In this document: one piece after another, positions 26,888 to 36,046 of the stretch | Numbering within the stretch: position 1 is the stretch's first letter | How the letters are laid out: the number at the start of each line of letters is the position of its first letter | NCBI GenBank assembly: GCA_937875295.1 | Contig: CALLXS010000051.1 | Location: 1-43,501 of the forward strand | Length of the DNA stretch: 43,501 nucleotides | Origin: an uncultured bacterium | GTDB lineage: Bacteria; Bacteroidota; Ignavibacteria; Kapaibacteriales; UBA2268 | Direction: 5' to 3' | The notes under the pieces: generated by a model | Seen by the model: the letters and a program-made list of their open reading frames with translations, nothing else | Told to the model about the DNA's origin: nothing | The model's database searches: none | Position numbers and translations under genes: made by a program

Positions 26888-27544
26888 ATGAAAAATCTAA
26901 AACTTATTATTTCAATTACTATATTATCTATATTTTTTAATTTATTATCATTTAATGATACAAAAGCTGCAGATCCACCAAGAATAAAAGAAATCAGAGC
27001 TGAGTATACAAAATGGCAAAAAGTTATTAAAAATAAACTTAAAAAGGCTGATGTATTATATATGTATTATGATGAAGAATTATATAGAAATGACGAGGAG
27101 AATGACATTGATATAGAATCAAATTACAAAAAATATCAAATATGGTTAAAGAATCAAATAGTTGACGAGACAAAAATTGAATATGAACAATTTGATAAAT
27201 TTAGAATAATCACTGACGACAAATTAGGTACTTATATAAATCAATTTACTACTTCTCTTTCTGGAGATTGGAGTATCGTAACTGATTATTATTATGATAA
27301 AAATGATAAATTAATATTTATTTATTGGAATGCTACTACCACTTATAGCGAGACTGGATTATCAACAACTGAAAGACGCTTATATTTTGATGAAAATGGA
27401 AAATTAATTAGAAGATTAGAAAAAACTTTTGACCCCAGAACGAAAAAAAAGGTAAACTCATTTCAGGAATTCAATGAAGTAGAATATAAAATAGATTTAA
27501 AAGAAATGGATTTTTATCCTCATTGGAAAAATACTGACGAATAA
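26888..27544 (+). CDS. Hypothetical secreted protein
   Basis: A 218-residue protein of unknown function. A Sec signal peptide ends at about SFNDTKAA (residue 28). The mature part is charged and rich in Lys, Glu, Asp and Tyr, with a helical start (IKEIRAEYTKWQKVIKNKLKK) and a beta-rich remainder (WSIVTDYYYDKNDKLIFIYW; RRLYFDENGKLIRRLEKTF). The YYDKNDKLIF and YFDENGKLIR segments look like two copies of a short beta-hairpin repeat. It lies 72 nt after the ComEA-like gene. A hairpin at 27566-27595 follows the stop codon. Confidence 0.75.
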   Translation: MKNLKLIISITILSIFFNLLSFNDTKAADPPRIKEIRAEYTKWQKVIKNKLKKADVLYMYYDEELYRNDEENDIDIESNYKKYQIWLKNQIVDETKIEYEQFDKFRIITDDKLGTYINQFTTSLSGDWSIVTDYYYDKNDKLIFIYWNATTTYSETGLSTTERRLYFDENGKLIRRLEKTFDPRTKKKVNSFQEFNEVEYKIDLKEMDFYPHWKNTDE

Positions 27545-27565
27545 TATTTAACAACTAAAGATAAA

Positions 27566-27595
27566 GGGTATGCAGTTTTTTATCTCTGCATACCC
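27566..27595. terminator. Hairpin between convergent genes, probable terminator
   Basis: GGGTATGCAG (27566-27575) pairs perfectly with CTGCATACCC (27586-27595). Neither side carries a proper T run, so termination may be weak or factor-assisted. It lies between two convergent genes. Confidence 0.5.
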
Positions 27596-27625
27596 TAAAA
27601 TAGTATATATGTAAGGAATTAAAGA

Positions 27626-28888
27626 TTACTTAAGTGGTTTAAGTGGTTTTACAAAATACATAATATTTTTATCAACGGTATTATTTAAAAATGGAGCAAT
27701 TTTTTGCTTATAAGTATTTTCTCCGCCGATACCAAAATCGTCATCATTTACTATTGCAATTAAATTGCTGTTAATAATAATTAGACCTTCTGGTTTGTCG
27801 TGTGGATATCCACTTATTGACATTATATCAAATGCTAATTCTTTGCTAACAGCCTTAATGCCAGCTGCTTGAATTTCTTCCGGTGTGCATTGCTCGAGAG
27901 TCTTACCATTTATCATTCTCCCAGTTTCTAAATTTGAAGTAACATCAGTAGCTCCAGTAATATCAATTTTATATAATAATTTAGAGCAAGATGCATCTTT
28001 TCCAGGCATATTGCCATCTCTTTCAAGCACAAGGAAAGTATTATCTGTAATTGCAACTATATCGCTATTAGCCATATCAGTATTGTCAATAATATATAAG
28101 TACTCTTTAGATTCTCCAGTAGCTATATCAAAGAATAAAAGTCTACAAATTTTTGATGACTTTTTGATTGATTTATCTGGATTATATAAAGGAGATTGCA
28201 TCATTCCAACTAAATATTTACCATTTGGAGTAATTGTAAGCCCCTCCATACCTCTATTTGCACGGCGTTTGCCAAATACTGCAGGTATTTTGCGTGATGT
28301 ATTAAAAGCATTAATTCTTTCGATTTCTTTTCCGTCAGAATTTAGATGAACTATATGAGGACCATATTCATCTGAGATCCAAAATGTACCATCTTGCATT
28401 GCTACTAAACCTTCTGGATCTAATCCATTTTGGTCAAAATTCAAAACTGAACCATTAATATCTAATGGAGTTTCGCCTGTATTACCTCCCATTCCAGCAG
28501 GATTTGGCAAACCAGTTATTTTTTGCCCAGCAGAATTTTTCATTTCGATAATGTTTACTAATTTTAGCGAATCGCCATCTAATTTAAATTTGCCAATTTG
28601 TGGTGTAAATTCAGGGTTTGAGAAGATTTTTTCGTCGCTATTTCCATCAATATTAGGTCCCCTATCTGTCATAATATAAAAATAACCACCTTGCATTGCA
28701 GAGGCAGACCCATAGCCACCATTATAAACTTGCACACCATTAATTGATTTAATTAACGTGTTTTTATTAACGAAGGCTTTTGTAGGATATGATGCAGGAG
28801 TAACTGTATTATTGTCACTATCACATGAAGTAAATAATAATACTCCAGCAAATAATAGTAAAATACTACTAAATTGTCTTAAATTCAT
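27626..28888 (-). CDS. Phytase-esterase-like lipoprotein
   Basis: Exported lipoprotein of 420 residues resembling the 'esterase-like activity of phytase' domain family. The start at 28888 is chosen over an upstream in-frame ATG at 28951 because AAAGGA precedes it and MNLRQFSSILLLFAGVLLFTSC is a complete lipoprotein signal with lipobox FTSC. Family features are ITDRGPN-like MTDRGPNIDGN, ISDEYGPHIVHL, RRANRGMEGLTI and KPEGLIIINSNLIAIVNDDD. It is probably a beta-propeller hydrolase; the true substrate is unknown. It stands alone between the convergent secreted protein and the DMT transporter. Confidence 0.8.
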   Translation of the reverse strand: MNLRQFSSILLLFAGVLLFTSCDSDNNTVTPASYPTKAFVNKNTLIKSINGVQVYNGGYGSASAMQGGYFYIMTDRGPNIDGNSDEKIFSNPEFTPQIGKFKLDGDSLKLVNIIEMKNSAGQKITGLPNPAGMGGNTGETPLDINGSVLNFDQNGLDPEGLVAMQDGTFWISDEYGPHIVHLNSDGKEIERINAFNTSRKIPAVFGKRRANRGMEGLTITPNGKYLVGMMQSPLYNPDKSIKKSSKICRLLFFDIATGESKEYLYIIDNTDMANSDIVAITDNTFLVLERDGNMPGKDASCSKLLYKIDITGATDVTSNLETGRMINGKTLEQCTPEEIQAAGIKAVSKELAFDIMSISGYPHDKPEGLIIINSNLIAIVNDDDFGIGGENTYKQKIAPFLNNTVDKNIMYFVKPLKPLK

Positions 28889-28993
28889 TCTTTTTCCTTT
28901 AGAATTGTAATTAATATATGTTATTAAAAAGAACACAAAATTACAATTCAATTTTTAAGCAAAAATTAAGGAAATGTTAATATATAATTTATT

Positions 28994-29905
28994 CTAAGAA
29001 TTTAATTCATTACTTCTTGAAATTTTCTTTTTATTAAAAATAAATGGGAAAATTTCAGAAATCAATACCCCACTAATGAGGATAATACCTCCAATTATTT
29101 CATAATTCTTAAGAACTATATGCTGGAAAATTATAGCAATTGTAGTTGCAAATATTGGTTCTAATGAGAAAATTAATGCTGCTTTTACTGGAGTTGAGTA
29201 TTTTTGCACTCCTGTATGAATAAATGTAGCAATTACAGATGCCATGATTGCATTAAACCCTAATGAAATTAGCAATGCATTGCTCCATTGAATTGAAATA
29301 TTGCCACTATCAAAGATAAACAAGGTTAATCCAGCTAAAGGAGCAGCTGCAATATATTGTAATACTACCATTTGAGTAGTCCTTTTTAAGCTATCATGAC
29401 CACGAGTAAAAATATCCATATATGTCAAAAAATAGCCCCATACTACTGTAGAAAGCAATGTAATTGCATCACCAATATTAATATTATTAAAATCTGGTTT
29501 TGTAAAAATTAATAAGCCAATTGAAGCTACAATTACACCAATTTTTTGCCATAATTTAATTGGTCTTCGTTCAATAAACCAATATACAAATGGTACCGTG
29601 CAAACTACAAGACCTGTAATAAAAGATGATTTTGGGATAGTAGTATATTTTAATCCAAAAGTCTGCAATAGAAAACCAATTCCATAAATTAATCCGAGTA
29701 TTATTCCTTGTTTTACAGTTTTTTTGTCGATTCCTTTTAAATGTCTGCCAAAAAAGATTAACAATATTAGTAAAGCAATTCCAAATCGCAATAGTACATA
29801 CATTGAAGGAGAACTATATTCTAATCCAATTTGGGTAAAAAGAAAAGTTGCTCCCCAAATCATAGTAACAACTACTAACAAAAGCTCAGCTTTCCATGAT
29901 TTCAT
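28994..29905 (-). CDS. EamA/DMT-family transporter
   Basis: Inner-membrane drug/metabolite transporter of 303 residues with ten predicted helices in two repeated EamA halves. The first half begins ELLLVVVTMIWGATFLFTQIGLEYSSP, the usual WGATF signature, and contains LLRFGIALLILLIFF. The second starts near 145 (ITLLSTVVWGYFLTYMDIF) and ends with ALIFSLEPIFATTIAIIFQHIVL and GGIILISGVLISEIFPF. It is of normal family length. The substrate is unknown; the family exports amino acids, purines or other metabolites. The 267 bases before yicC carry only isolated -7-like TACATTTG and TATTTTTG motifs. Confidence 0.9.
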   Translation of the reverse strand: MKSWKAELLLVVVTMIWGATFLFTQIGLEYSSPSMYVLLRFGIALLILLIFFGRHLKGIDKKTVKQGIILGLIYGIGFLLQTFGLKYTTIPKSSFITGLVVCTVPFVYWFIERRPIKLWQKIGVIVASIGLLIFTKPDFNNINIGDAITLLSTVVWGYFLTYMDIFTRGHDSLKRTTQMVVLQYIAAAPLAGLTLFIFDSGNISIQWSNALLISLGFNAIMASVIATFIHTGVQKYSTPVKAALIFSLEPIFATTIAIIFQHIVLKNYEIIGGIILISGVLISEIFPFIFNKKKISRSNELNS

Positions 29906-30172
29906 ATTCTTAAGTAAATTATTTTAAAAGAAGAAAATTGCGTTTTACAAATAAAAGTAATATTAAAAATAATATTTAACTTCATTCATTTGTATTTTTT
30001 ACATTTGCAGAATATTAAAATACTAATTTTCTTGGAATTTTTTTATATTTTTGTAATCCGATAATTTTCAATTTATTATCGAATATTTAGTTAAATACAT
30101 AAAATTTTAGATTTATTGATTTTATTTCTTTTTTAATTAATCAATAAATAACACTATTACAAAGTCTTTAAA

Positions 30173-31048
30173 ATGATAAAAAGTATGACCGGCTTCAGCA
30201 AATCTGAAGTTAATGAAAATGGTATAAATGTAGTAATCGAAATTAAAAGTCTAAATGCAAAAGGTTTAGATATTTCTACAAGAATGCCAAGAAATCTCAA
30301 CCATAAGGAAATAGACTTAAGAGAAATTCTCAAGAAAAACATAAGTCGTGGCACAATTAATATAAATATTAATGTAAATCGGACAGATGATACTCAATAT
30401 TTTTTGTTTAATAACCAAGCAGCTAAAGCCTGCTACGATTCACTTAATGAATTTAGAAAAGAGTTAAAATTAAAAGATGCCGTTAAATTAGATCATATTA
30501 TTCATTTTGCTAATTCTTTCCCAGCTCCTGAAGCACCAGATGAAGCCGATAAAGAATGGCAAATAGTTCTGAAAGCACTTAAAAATGCTGTAATTAACTT
30601 AAATAAAATGAAGACTGCCGAAGGGCAACAAATTTCAAAGGATATTACAGCAAGAATGAAAAATATTTCTACGACAATTGATAAAATTGAACAAATTAGT
30701 GCTAATAAAATCCCTGAAGAACGCGAAAAATTAAGAATGAAAATTGCTCAACTCTTCGATAGCGATGAAATTGATGAGCATAGGATACAAATGGAATTAG
30801 TTCTAATCGCCGACAAATTAGATATTTCTGAAGAATGCGTGAGAATGCGTTCTCATATTAAATTCTTTTTCGAAATATTTAAGCAAAATGAACCTGCAGG
30901 CAGGAAATTAAATTTCTTGATGCAAGAAATGAACCGTGAAGTTAATACCATTGGTTCAAAAGCTAATGATATTGAAATTTCTCACTTGGTTGTGGCAACA
31001 AAGGAAGAACTCGAACGCATCCGCGAGCAAGTACAAAATTTAGAATAA
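30173..31048 (+). CDS. yicC: YicC/YloC-family endoribonuclease
   Basis: Endoribonuclease of the YicC family, 291 residues. It has the near-invariant N-terminus MIKSMTGFSKSE, the conserved EIKSLNAKGLDISTRMPR and the C-terminal block GRKLNFLMQEMNREVNTIGSKANDIEIS, ending at a KEELERIREQVQNLE helix. Family members degrade particular RNAs. The usual partner gmk is not the next gene here. A terminator follows. Confidence 0.93.
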   Translation: MIKSMTGFSKSEVNENGINVVIEIKSLNAKGLDISTRMPRNLNHKEIDLREILKKNISRGTINININVNRTDDTQYFLFNNQAAKACYDSLNEFRKELKLKDAVKLDHIIHFANSFPAPEAPDEADKEWQIVLKALKNAVINLNKMKTAEGQQISKDITARMKNISTTIDKIEQISANKIPEEREKLRMKIAQLFDSDEIDEHRIQMELVLIADKLDISEECVRMRSHIKFFFEIFKQNEPAGRKLNFLMQEMNREVNTIGSKANDIEISHLVVATKEELERIREQVQNLE

Positions 31049-31078
31049 ATACTAAAAATAATCTAAATGTATTTTATT

Positions 31079-31115
31079 AAAAGAGTTCTATTTATTTACA
31101 TGTAGAACTCTTTTT
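31079..31115 (+). terminator. Intrinsic terminator after yicC
   Basis: AAAAGAGTTCTA (31079-31090) pairs with TAGAACTCTTTT (31103-31114). The T run is short but the stem is perfect. Confidence 0.82.
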
Positions 31116-31153
31116 ATTAATAATTATTTATTACTATTTAGAATATTACAATT

Positions 31154-31203
31154 GTTAATTTTCTGTTAATGAATGACTTATATTAAGTTAAAATGCAGTT
31201 AAT
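31154..31203 (+). promoter_or_regulatory. Phased GTTAAT direct repeats, possible PhoB/PhoP box
   Basis: GTTAAT occurs at 31154, 31165 and 31198, with GTTAAA at 31187. Spacings are 11, 22 and 11 bp, which places all copies on one face of the helix. PhoB/PhoP-type regulators bind direct repeats with 11-bp periodicity, and TGTTAA is the complement of the TTAACA element known for Bacillus PhoP. The site lies about 80 bp before the response regulator start. Autoregulation is inferred. Confidence 0.45.
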
Positions 31204-31281
31204 TTATATAAATTGTTAAGAAATATCATTATTTTTGAATTTATTTTAATATGTAAATCAATTAATTTAGGTACAAATGAT

Positions 31282-32013
31282 ATGAGCCAAAATTCTAATA
31301 ATCTACCAAATGAAACTTCATTCTCTACTTCACCTATCAAAACTGTTGTCGTAGTAGATGACGAACCAGATATTTTAGAACTTGTGTCTTTAAATTTGAA
31401 AAAATCAGGATTTAAGACTAAAGAATTTTTAGATGGTAATTCATTTTTTGAATATATCCAAACTGAAATCCCAGATTTAATAATTCTCGACTTGATGCTC
31501 CCCGATGCCGATGGCATGGAGATCTGCAAAATGTTAAGACATAATAATAAATTTTCTCATTTGCCAATCATTATACTCACTGCAAAAGGTGACGAAATGG
31601 ATAAAATTCTTGGGCTTGAAATCGGTGCTGATGATTACATCACTAAACCTTTCTCTCCGAGAGAGCTTACTGCCCGCGTGAAAGCAGTATTAAGACGCGA
31701 TGAAAATGTACATAAGACTCAAAAAGTAAAAATCGGCGATTCAATTGAACTCGATTTACAAAAATATGAAGCATTTGTAAATAATATCAAGATTGAGTTG
31801 ACTTCGACTGAATTTAAAATCTTGAAGTTATTATCAAGTCGAAAGGGTTGGGTCTATTCGCGAGAACAAATTTTAGACTATTTAGGCACACAAGAAAAAG
31901 GTGTATTAGATAGAACTGTAGATGTACATATAAAAAATATTCGCGAGAAATTAGGCGAAGCAAGCCATTACATTAAAAATATTCGTGGTGTTGGATATAA
32001 AATTAATGAATAA
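31282..32013 (+). CDS. OmpR/PhoB-family response regulator
   Basis: DNA-binding response regulator of 243 residues. The ATG at 31282 is preferred over an in-frame TTG at 31213, which would add a hydrophobic, non-conserved extension. The receiver domain has VVVVDDEPDILEL, the phospho-acceptor Asp in LIILDLMLPDADG, the Thr/Lys of ILTAKGDE and DDYITKPFSPREL. The C-terminal winged helix ends RGVGYKIN. The histidine kinase gene follows after 25 nt. A PhoB identity is suggested by the partner kinase architecture and by the phased repeats upstream, but phosphate control is not proven. Confidence 0.9.
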   Translation: MSQNSNNLPNETSFSTSPIKTVVVVDDEPDILELVSLNLKKSGFKTKEFLDGNSFFEYIQTEIPDLIILDLMLPDADGMEICKMLRHNNKFSHLPIIILTAKGDEMDKILGLEIGADDYITKPFSPRELTARVKAVLRRDENVHKTQKVKIGDSIELDLQKYEAFVNNIKIELTSTEFKILKLLSSRKGWVYSREQILDYLGTQEKGVLDRTVDVHIKNIREKLGEASHYIKNIRGVGYKINE

Positions 32014-32038
32014 AAAGTATATATAAGTTTAAATACAA

Positions 32039-33793
32039 ATGCGCAGTATATTTTCAAAAGTATTAATTGGATATATAATAATCATTTCGCTTATGGCTGG
32101 TTTGATATTATTTTTCACATTCGGTTCTATTAAAAATCATTATATGAATTATCTAATTAATGATTTAAAAAATAATAATCAAATGATAAATTCTCTTGCT
32201 GTGCCATATCTAAATAATAATTACCAATCTTTAGACTCAGCTGTAAAAGCTTTCTCAAAGCATCTAAATTACCGCATTTCAATAATTGATTCTAATGGCA
32301 AAGTCATCGCAGATTCTAAGGCTAATCCAATTAATATGGAAAACCATAAGTCAAGACCTGAAATTATTGAAGCTTTAAAATTGGGAAATGGCGTTTCATT
32401 CAGATATAGTAAAACTGTAGAAAATGAAATGCTTTATGTAGCAATGGCAGCACGAAATCATAATGTACCATTAATCATTATTCGCTCAAGCCTATATTCT
32501 AATTATGTAAATGATTTAATTGATGAATTACAAAATAAAGTGATTCAAATTGCTATAATTGTTTTTATAGTTGCAATAATCTTTGCGATATTCTTTGCTA
32601 AGAATATCACTAATCCAGTGAAAAAAATAGTCGATGCTTCAAAAATGGTTGCAAATGGTGATTTCAATGTAAAAGTAAATATTAAAAGCAAAAGCGAAAT
32701 AAAAGATCTAGCCAATAGCTTTAATTATATGACAGAGCATATTGATTCGCTCTTTGTTCAGCTGAACAAAGAAAAAGAAAAACTAAATGCTTTAATCAAA
32801 ACACTTCATGAAGCACTCATTGTTGTTGATGATTCTGGTAAAATTATAATAGCCAATAATGCTTTCGAAGACTTGATTGAAAATAATAACATTATAGATA
32901 AATATTTTTGGGAAGTAATTACCGATGCATGCTTTAATGATTTATTTAAAAGCATTAGAGAAAATCGCACTAACAAAACTGCTGACATTTACTTCAAAGA
33001 TAGATATTTCTTGGGTAGTATAAATCATATTTCAAGTCAAAATAATTTCGTAGTAATACTTTATGATATTTCTGATATCAAAGCACTAGAACAAATTAAG
33101 AAAGATTTTATCGTAAATGTATCTCATGAGCTTCGCACACCTCTTACTGCAATCAAAGGCTTTGTCGAGACAATGGAAGAAGATGCAAATAATGAACAAA
33201 TTCATTACCTCGAAATTATACACCGCCACACTGATAGATTAATTAATATTGTAAATGATTTATTAGTTCTATCAAATTTAGAAGATGATAAAACTGAATT
33301 AGTATATGAAAAAATCAATCTTGAGACATTTACTAATAATGTTTTGCCAATCTTCCAACAAAAAATAAATAATAAAAACATAAAAATAAAAGTCAAAATA
33401 GCTGAAGATACTCCTGAAATTGAAGCTGATCAGTTTAAGCTCGAGCAAATGTTTATTAATCTAGTCGATAATGCTATTAAATATACTGATTTAGGTAGTA
33501 TTAAGATTAAAATTAAACCTATTATATATAATAATAAAGAATGTGTAAAAATAGAGTTTTCTGATAGCGGAATAGGTATGACTAAAGAAGAATTAAACCG
33601 AATTTTCGAAAGATTCTATGTAATTGATAAATCACGCTCTCGAAAAGTAGGAGGTACTGGACTTGGGTTATCAATTGTAAAACATATAGTTCTTTTACAT
33701 AAAGGAGAAATAAGAGTAAGTAGTCAAAAAGGTGAAGGAAGCACTTTTACAATTATTTTACCGATAAAAAAAACATCAGATAAGATATTATAA
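32039..33793 (+). CDS. Sensor histidine kinase, PhoR-like
   Basis: Membrane histidine kinase of 584 residues. Two transmembrane helices (about 9-29 and 169-189) flank a 140-residue periplasmic sensor. Then come HAMP (about 190-242), a PAS domain (about 250-345), HisKA with H-box FIVNVSHELRTPLTAIKGF and HATPase with NLVDNAIKYTD, DSGIGM and GGTGLGLSIVKHIV. The TM-sensor-TM-HAMP-PAS-HisKA order is that of Gram-positive-type PhoR/WalK. It pairs with the response regulator 25 nt upstream. The hairpin at 33883-33915 lies about 90 nt after the stop but has only a weak T run on this strand. Confidence 0.92.
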   Translation: MRSIFSKVLIGYIIIISLMAGLILFFTFGSIKNHYMNYLINDLKNNNQMINSLAVPYLNNNYQSLDSAVKAFSKHLNYRISIIDSNGKVIADSKANPINMENHKSRPEIIEALKLGNGVSFRYSKTVENEMLYVAMAARNHNVPLIIIRSSLYSNYVNDLIDELQNKVIQIAIIVFIVAIIFAIFFAKNITNPVKKIVDASKMVANGDFNVKVNIKSKSEIKDLANSFNYMTEHIDSLFVQLNKEKEKLNALIKTLHEALIVVDDSGKIIIANNAFEDLIENNNIIDKYFWEVITDACFNDLFKSIRENRTNKTADIYFKDRYFLGSINHISSQNNFVVILYDISDIKALEQIKKDFIVNVSHELRTPLTAIKGFVETMEEDANNEQIHYLEIIHRHTDRLINIVNDLLVLSNLEDDKTELVYEKINLETFTNNVLPIFQQKINNKNIKIKVKIAEDTPEIEADQFKLEQMFINLVDNAIKYTDLGSIKIKIKPIIYNNKECVKIEFSDSGIGMTKEELNRIFERFYVIDKSRSRKVGGTGLGLSIVKHIVLLHKGEIRVSSQKGEGSTFTIILPIKKTSDKIL

Positions 33794-33875
33794 CAATATT
33801 AGAACCTGCGTGTTTTTGCTCTGAGATAAATTATTAAATTTACAAAAGCAACATAATAATAAATTACTACCACCA

Positions 33876-33915
33876 ACAAAAAAAAGAGCTTGCCGATTTT
33901 AAAGGCAAGCTCTTT
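33876..33915 (-). terminator. Intrinsic terminator after the OmpA-family gene
   Basis: AAAGAGCTTGCC (33883-33894) pairs with GGCAAGCTCTTT (33904-33915). On the minus strand it is followed by a run of eight T (33885-33878), so it ends the OmpA-family transcript. On the plus strand the T run is short. Confidence 0.85.
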
Positions 33916-33955
33916 ATAGTTTATGAATTATTTAAATTCATCTATTAAATCGCCA

Positions 33956-35974
33956 CTATTTAGGAGTAGTAATATATACTTGAACTGTTCTAGATAATTG
34001 ACGACCTACTGGAGTATCATTATCATAAATAGATACTGATTCGCCTACGCCGTGGATAATATATTTTGCATCAGATACTTTAGATTCTAATACTTTTTTC
34101 ACAGCTTCAGCACGTCTTTGAGATAATTTCAAATTATGATTTTCATCACCAATTCTATCAGTATAACCATATACATCTACAGTAGAGTTATATTTAATAG
34201 CAGGGATAATGTATTTTTCAATAATTTCCATATCGCGAGCAGAAATTTCAGCTTTATCAAAATCAAATAAAGTTAAACTAAATCTTGATACAGTTTTATC
34301 TGCTAATTCTTCTTCTTTTTTCTTAGTAATTGAAATATATTCAACTGGAATAGTTCCTTTTACTTCTTTTTCTAAATTAGCGTCGTTGCTTCTTACTTGT
34401 AAAGAGTATTCTACTGGCATATCTTCGCTTGCTAAATCATTTGGTGAAATAGCCCATTGAATTGTAGTTGGTTGATAATCACCGCGAATAGTTCTTAAGT
34501 TTCTGCCACCTTGGAATAAATCTAATTTAAATGAAGAAATTGGATCAGTAGAATTGATAATTGGAGTAAATTCAATTACGTCAGGAGAAGCTACTCTGAG
34601 ATTATCGCCTGTAATATAAATTGGTTCTAATATTTTGTTGTCATTAGAAGAAATTTCTAATCTTCTGTTTTCAGAAATACCTTCAGGGCTTGATGCACTT
34701 GATGGTTTGCTTGGAAGACCAGAAGAAACTACTTTAATTCTACCATCAGAAATATTATAATTATTAACTAAATAATCTTTAGCTAATTGCGCTCTATTAG
34801 CAGATAAAGTTTTATTTTTTTCTTTTCTATTATCATAGCAACCAGTAATTGTAATAGTAGAATTAGGATTTTCATTCATCCTAGCACCCACAATATTTAA
34901 AGTGTTAGAATTAATTTTTTCTGCATCTGCTTGTAAATTGCTAATTGCAAAAGCTCCGGCTTCATTACTAGTTGATAATTGTTGATAATCGCCTGATACT
35001 TCTGTAGAATTTTCTTCAAAGAATACATAAGGTAAAAATGGGAATAATTCTGTATATTGTAAATCTTCTACTCTAATTGAAGTCATAGAATTACGTTGTC
35101 CATCACGGTTTACTGCATTAATTGAACCCATTTGCATTTCTAATGTAGATTCTTTCTTTTCTGGTATAATTTCTACCGGTACAGGAGCTGCTCCACCACC
35201 TAAATCAAAGGTTAGATTAAGACCTAAGCGAATTTGGCTTGCTGCCCAAGATGCACCATTAGGAAATACTAATTTATCATTGAAAGTAGTTACATCAGTA
35301 AATGGCAATCTGTAAGAAGCTTCTAATCCTAATTTCACAATGTCAGATAATTCGAAAATATAGCCAAGACCTAAAGCAAGAGCTATTCTAGTTTGTACCT
35401 CTGGAGTAATTTCAACATCATTATCTATAGTGGCAATAGTGCCAGGATTTTGAAAATCATTAGAATAAGAATATTGATTAACCATTGGTATTCCAAATTC
35501 TGCACCAACTAAGAAATAAAGTGGTCTAAGAGGGAGTAAATTATGGATCTGGAAAATTGGGGAAAGTTCCAAATATTCTAATTTCGCATCAAACTGATTT
35601 TGAGTTTTATACTCTGCATTAGTTGAAGTTTTAAAATTAAAATCTTGTTTAAACAGTCCATTCATCGTATTGTACCCCACTCTAGGAGAGAATACAAAAT
35701 AATTTGAGAAAGGAATATAGCCAATTAAGCCAACATTAAAACCAAAATTTGTTGTGTTGGTATTAAAAGCACCATTATAAGTCTCAAAAGTACCATTTAG
35801 CATATCGATATTATAGTGGAAAGGAATATCCATAGTATGCATATTCATATTTAATCCACCATATAGACCAATGGCAGGTCTCATAATTAATAAATCATTA
35901 GTACTTTCCTCTTCTTGAGCATTCAATTGAAAAGCCAATAAGAATACGAATAGTACACCTAAAATTTTTTTCAT
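33956..35974 (-). CDS. OmpA-family outer-membrane protein with two OmpA-like domains
   Basis: Outer-membrane protein of 672 residues. The signal peptide ends near FQLNAQ. About 25-260 is a beta-barrel-like region (GLYGGLNMNMHTMD; YIPFSNYFVFSPRVGYN; LGLNLTFDLGGG). A first OmpA-like domain at about 310-450 contains LPYVFFEENSTEVSGDY and SANRAQLAKDYLVNNYNI, and a second at about 565-672 contains FDFDKAEISARDMEII, VYGYTDRIGDENHNLKLSQRRAEAVKKVL and GRQLSRTVQVYI. The latter keeps the peptidoglycan-binding Asp and Arg. GGAG at 35986-35983 gives a good ribosome binding site. It probably tethers the outer membrane to peptidoglycan and is likely abundant. Confidence 0.9.
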   Translation of the reverse strand: MKKILGVLFVFLLAFQLNAQEEESTNDLLIMRPAIGLYGGLNMNMHTMDIPFHYNIDMLNGTFETYNGAFNTNTTNFGFNVGLIGYIPFSNYFVFSPRVGYNTMNGLFKQDFNFKTSTNAEYKTQNQFDAKLEYLELSPIFQIHNLLPLRPLYFLVGAEFGIPMVNQYSYSNDFQNPGTIATIDNDVEITPEVQTRIALALGLGYIFELSDIVKLGLEASYRLPFTDVTTFNDKLVFPNGASWAASQIRLGLNLTFDLGGGAAPVPVEIIPEKKESTLEMQMGSINAVNRDGQRNSMTSIRVEDLQYTELFPFLPYVFFEENSTEVSGDYQQLSTSNEAGAFAISNLQADAEKINSNTLNIVGARMNENPNSTITITGCYDNRKEKNKTLSANRAQLAKDYLVNNYNISDGRIKVVSSGLPSKPSSASSPEGISENRRLEISSNDNKILEPIYITGDNLRVASPDVIEFTPIINSTDPISSFKLDLFQGGRNLRTIRGDYQPTTIQWAISPNDLASEDMPVEYSLQVRSNDANLEKEVKGTIPVEYISITKKKEEELADKTVSRFSLTLFDFDKAEISARDMEIIEKYIIPAIKYNSTVDVYGYTDRIGDENHNLKLSQRRAEAVKKVLESKVSDAKYIIHGVGESVSIYDNDTPVGRQLSRTVQVYITTPK

Positions 35975-36046
35975 CTTTTCATCTCCAAAGTTATTTATAA
36001 AAAATTATAAAGATATTTATCGTAATAATTAATAAAATATTTTAAT

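Noticed and set aside
28889..28951. Longer phytase-like protein from the upstream ATG
   Set aside because: The internal ATG has AAAGGA before it and gives a standard lipoprotein signal peptide directly at the N-terminus.
31213..31281. N-terminal extension of the response regulator from a TTG start
   Set aside because: The extra 23 residues are hydrophobic and precede a normal receiver-domain start; ATG at 31282 is more plausible.
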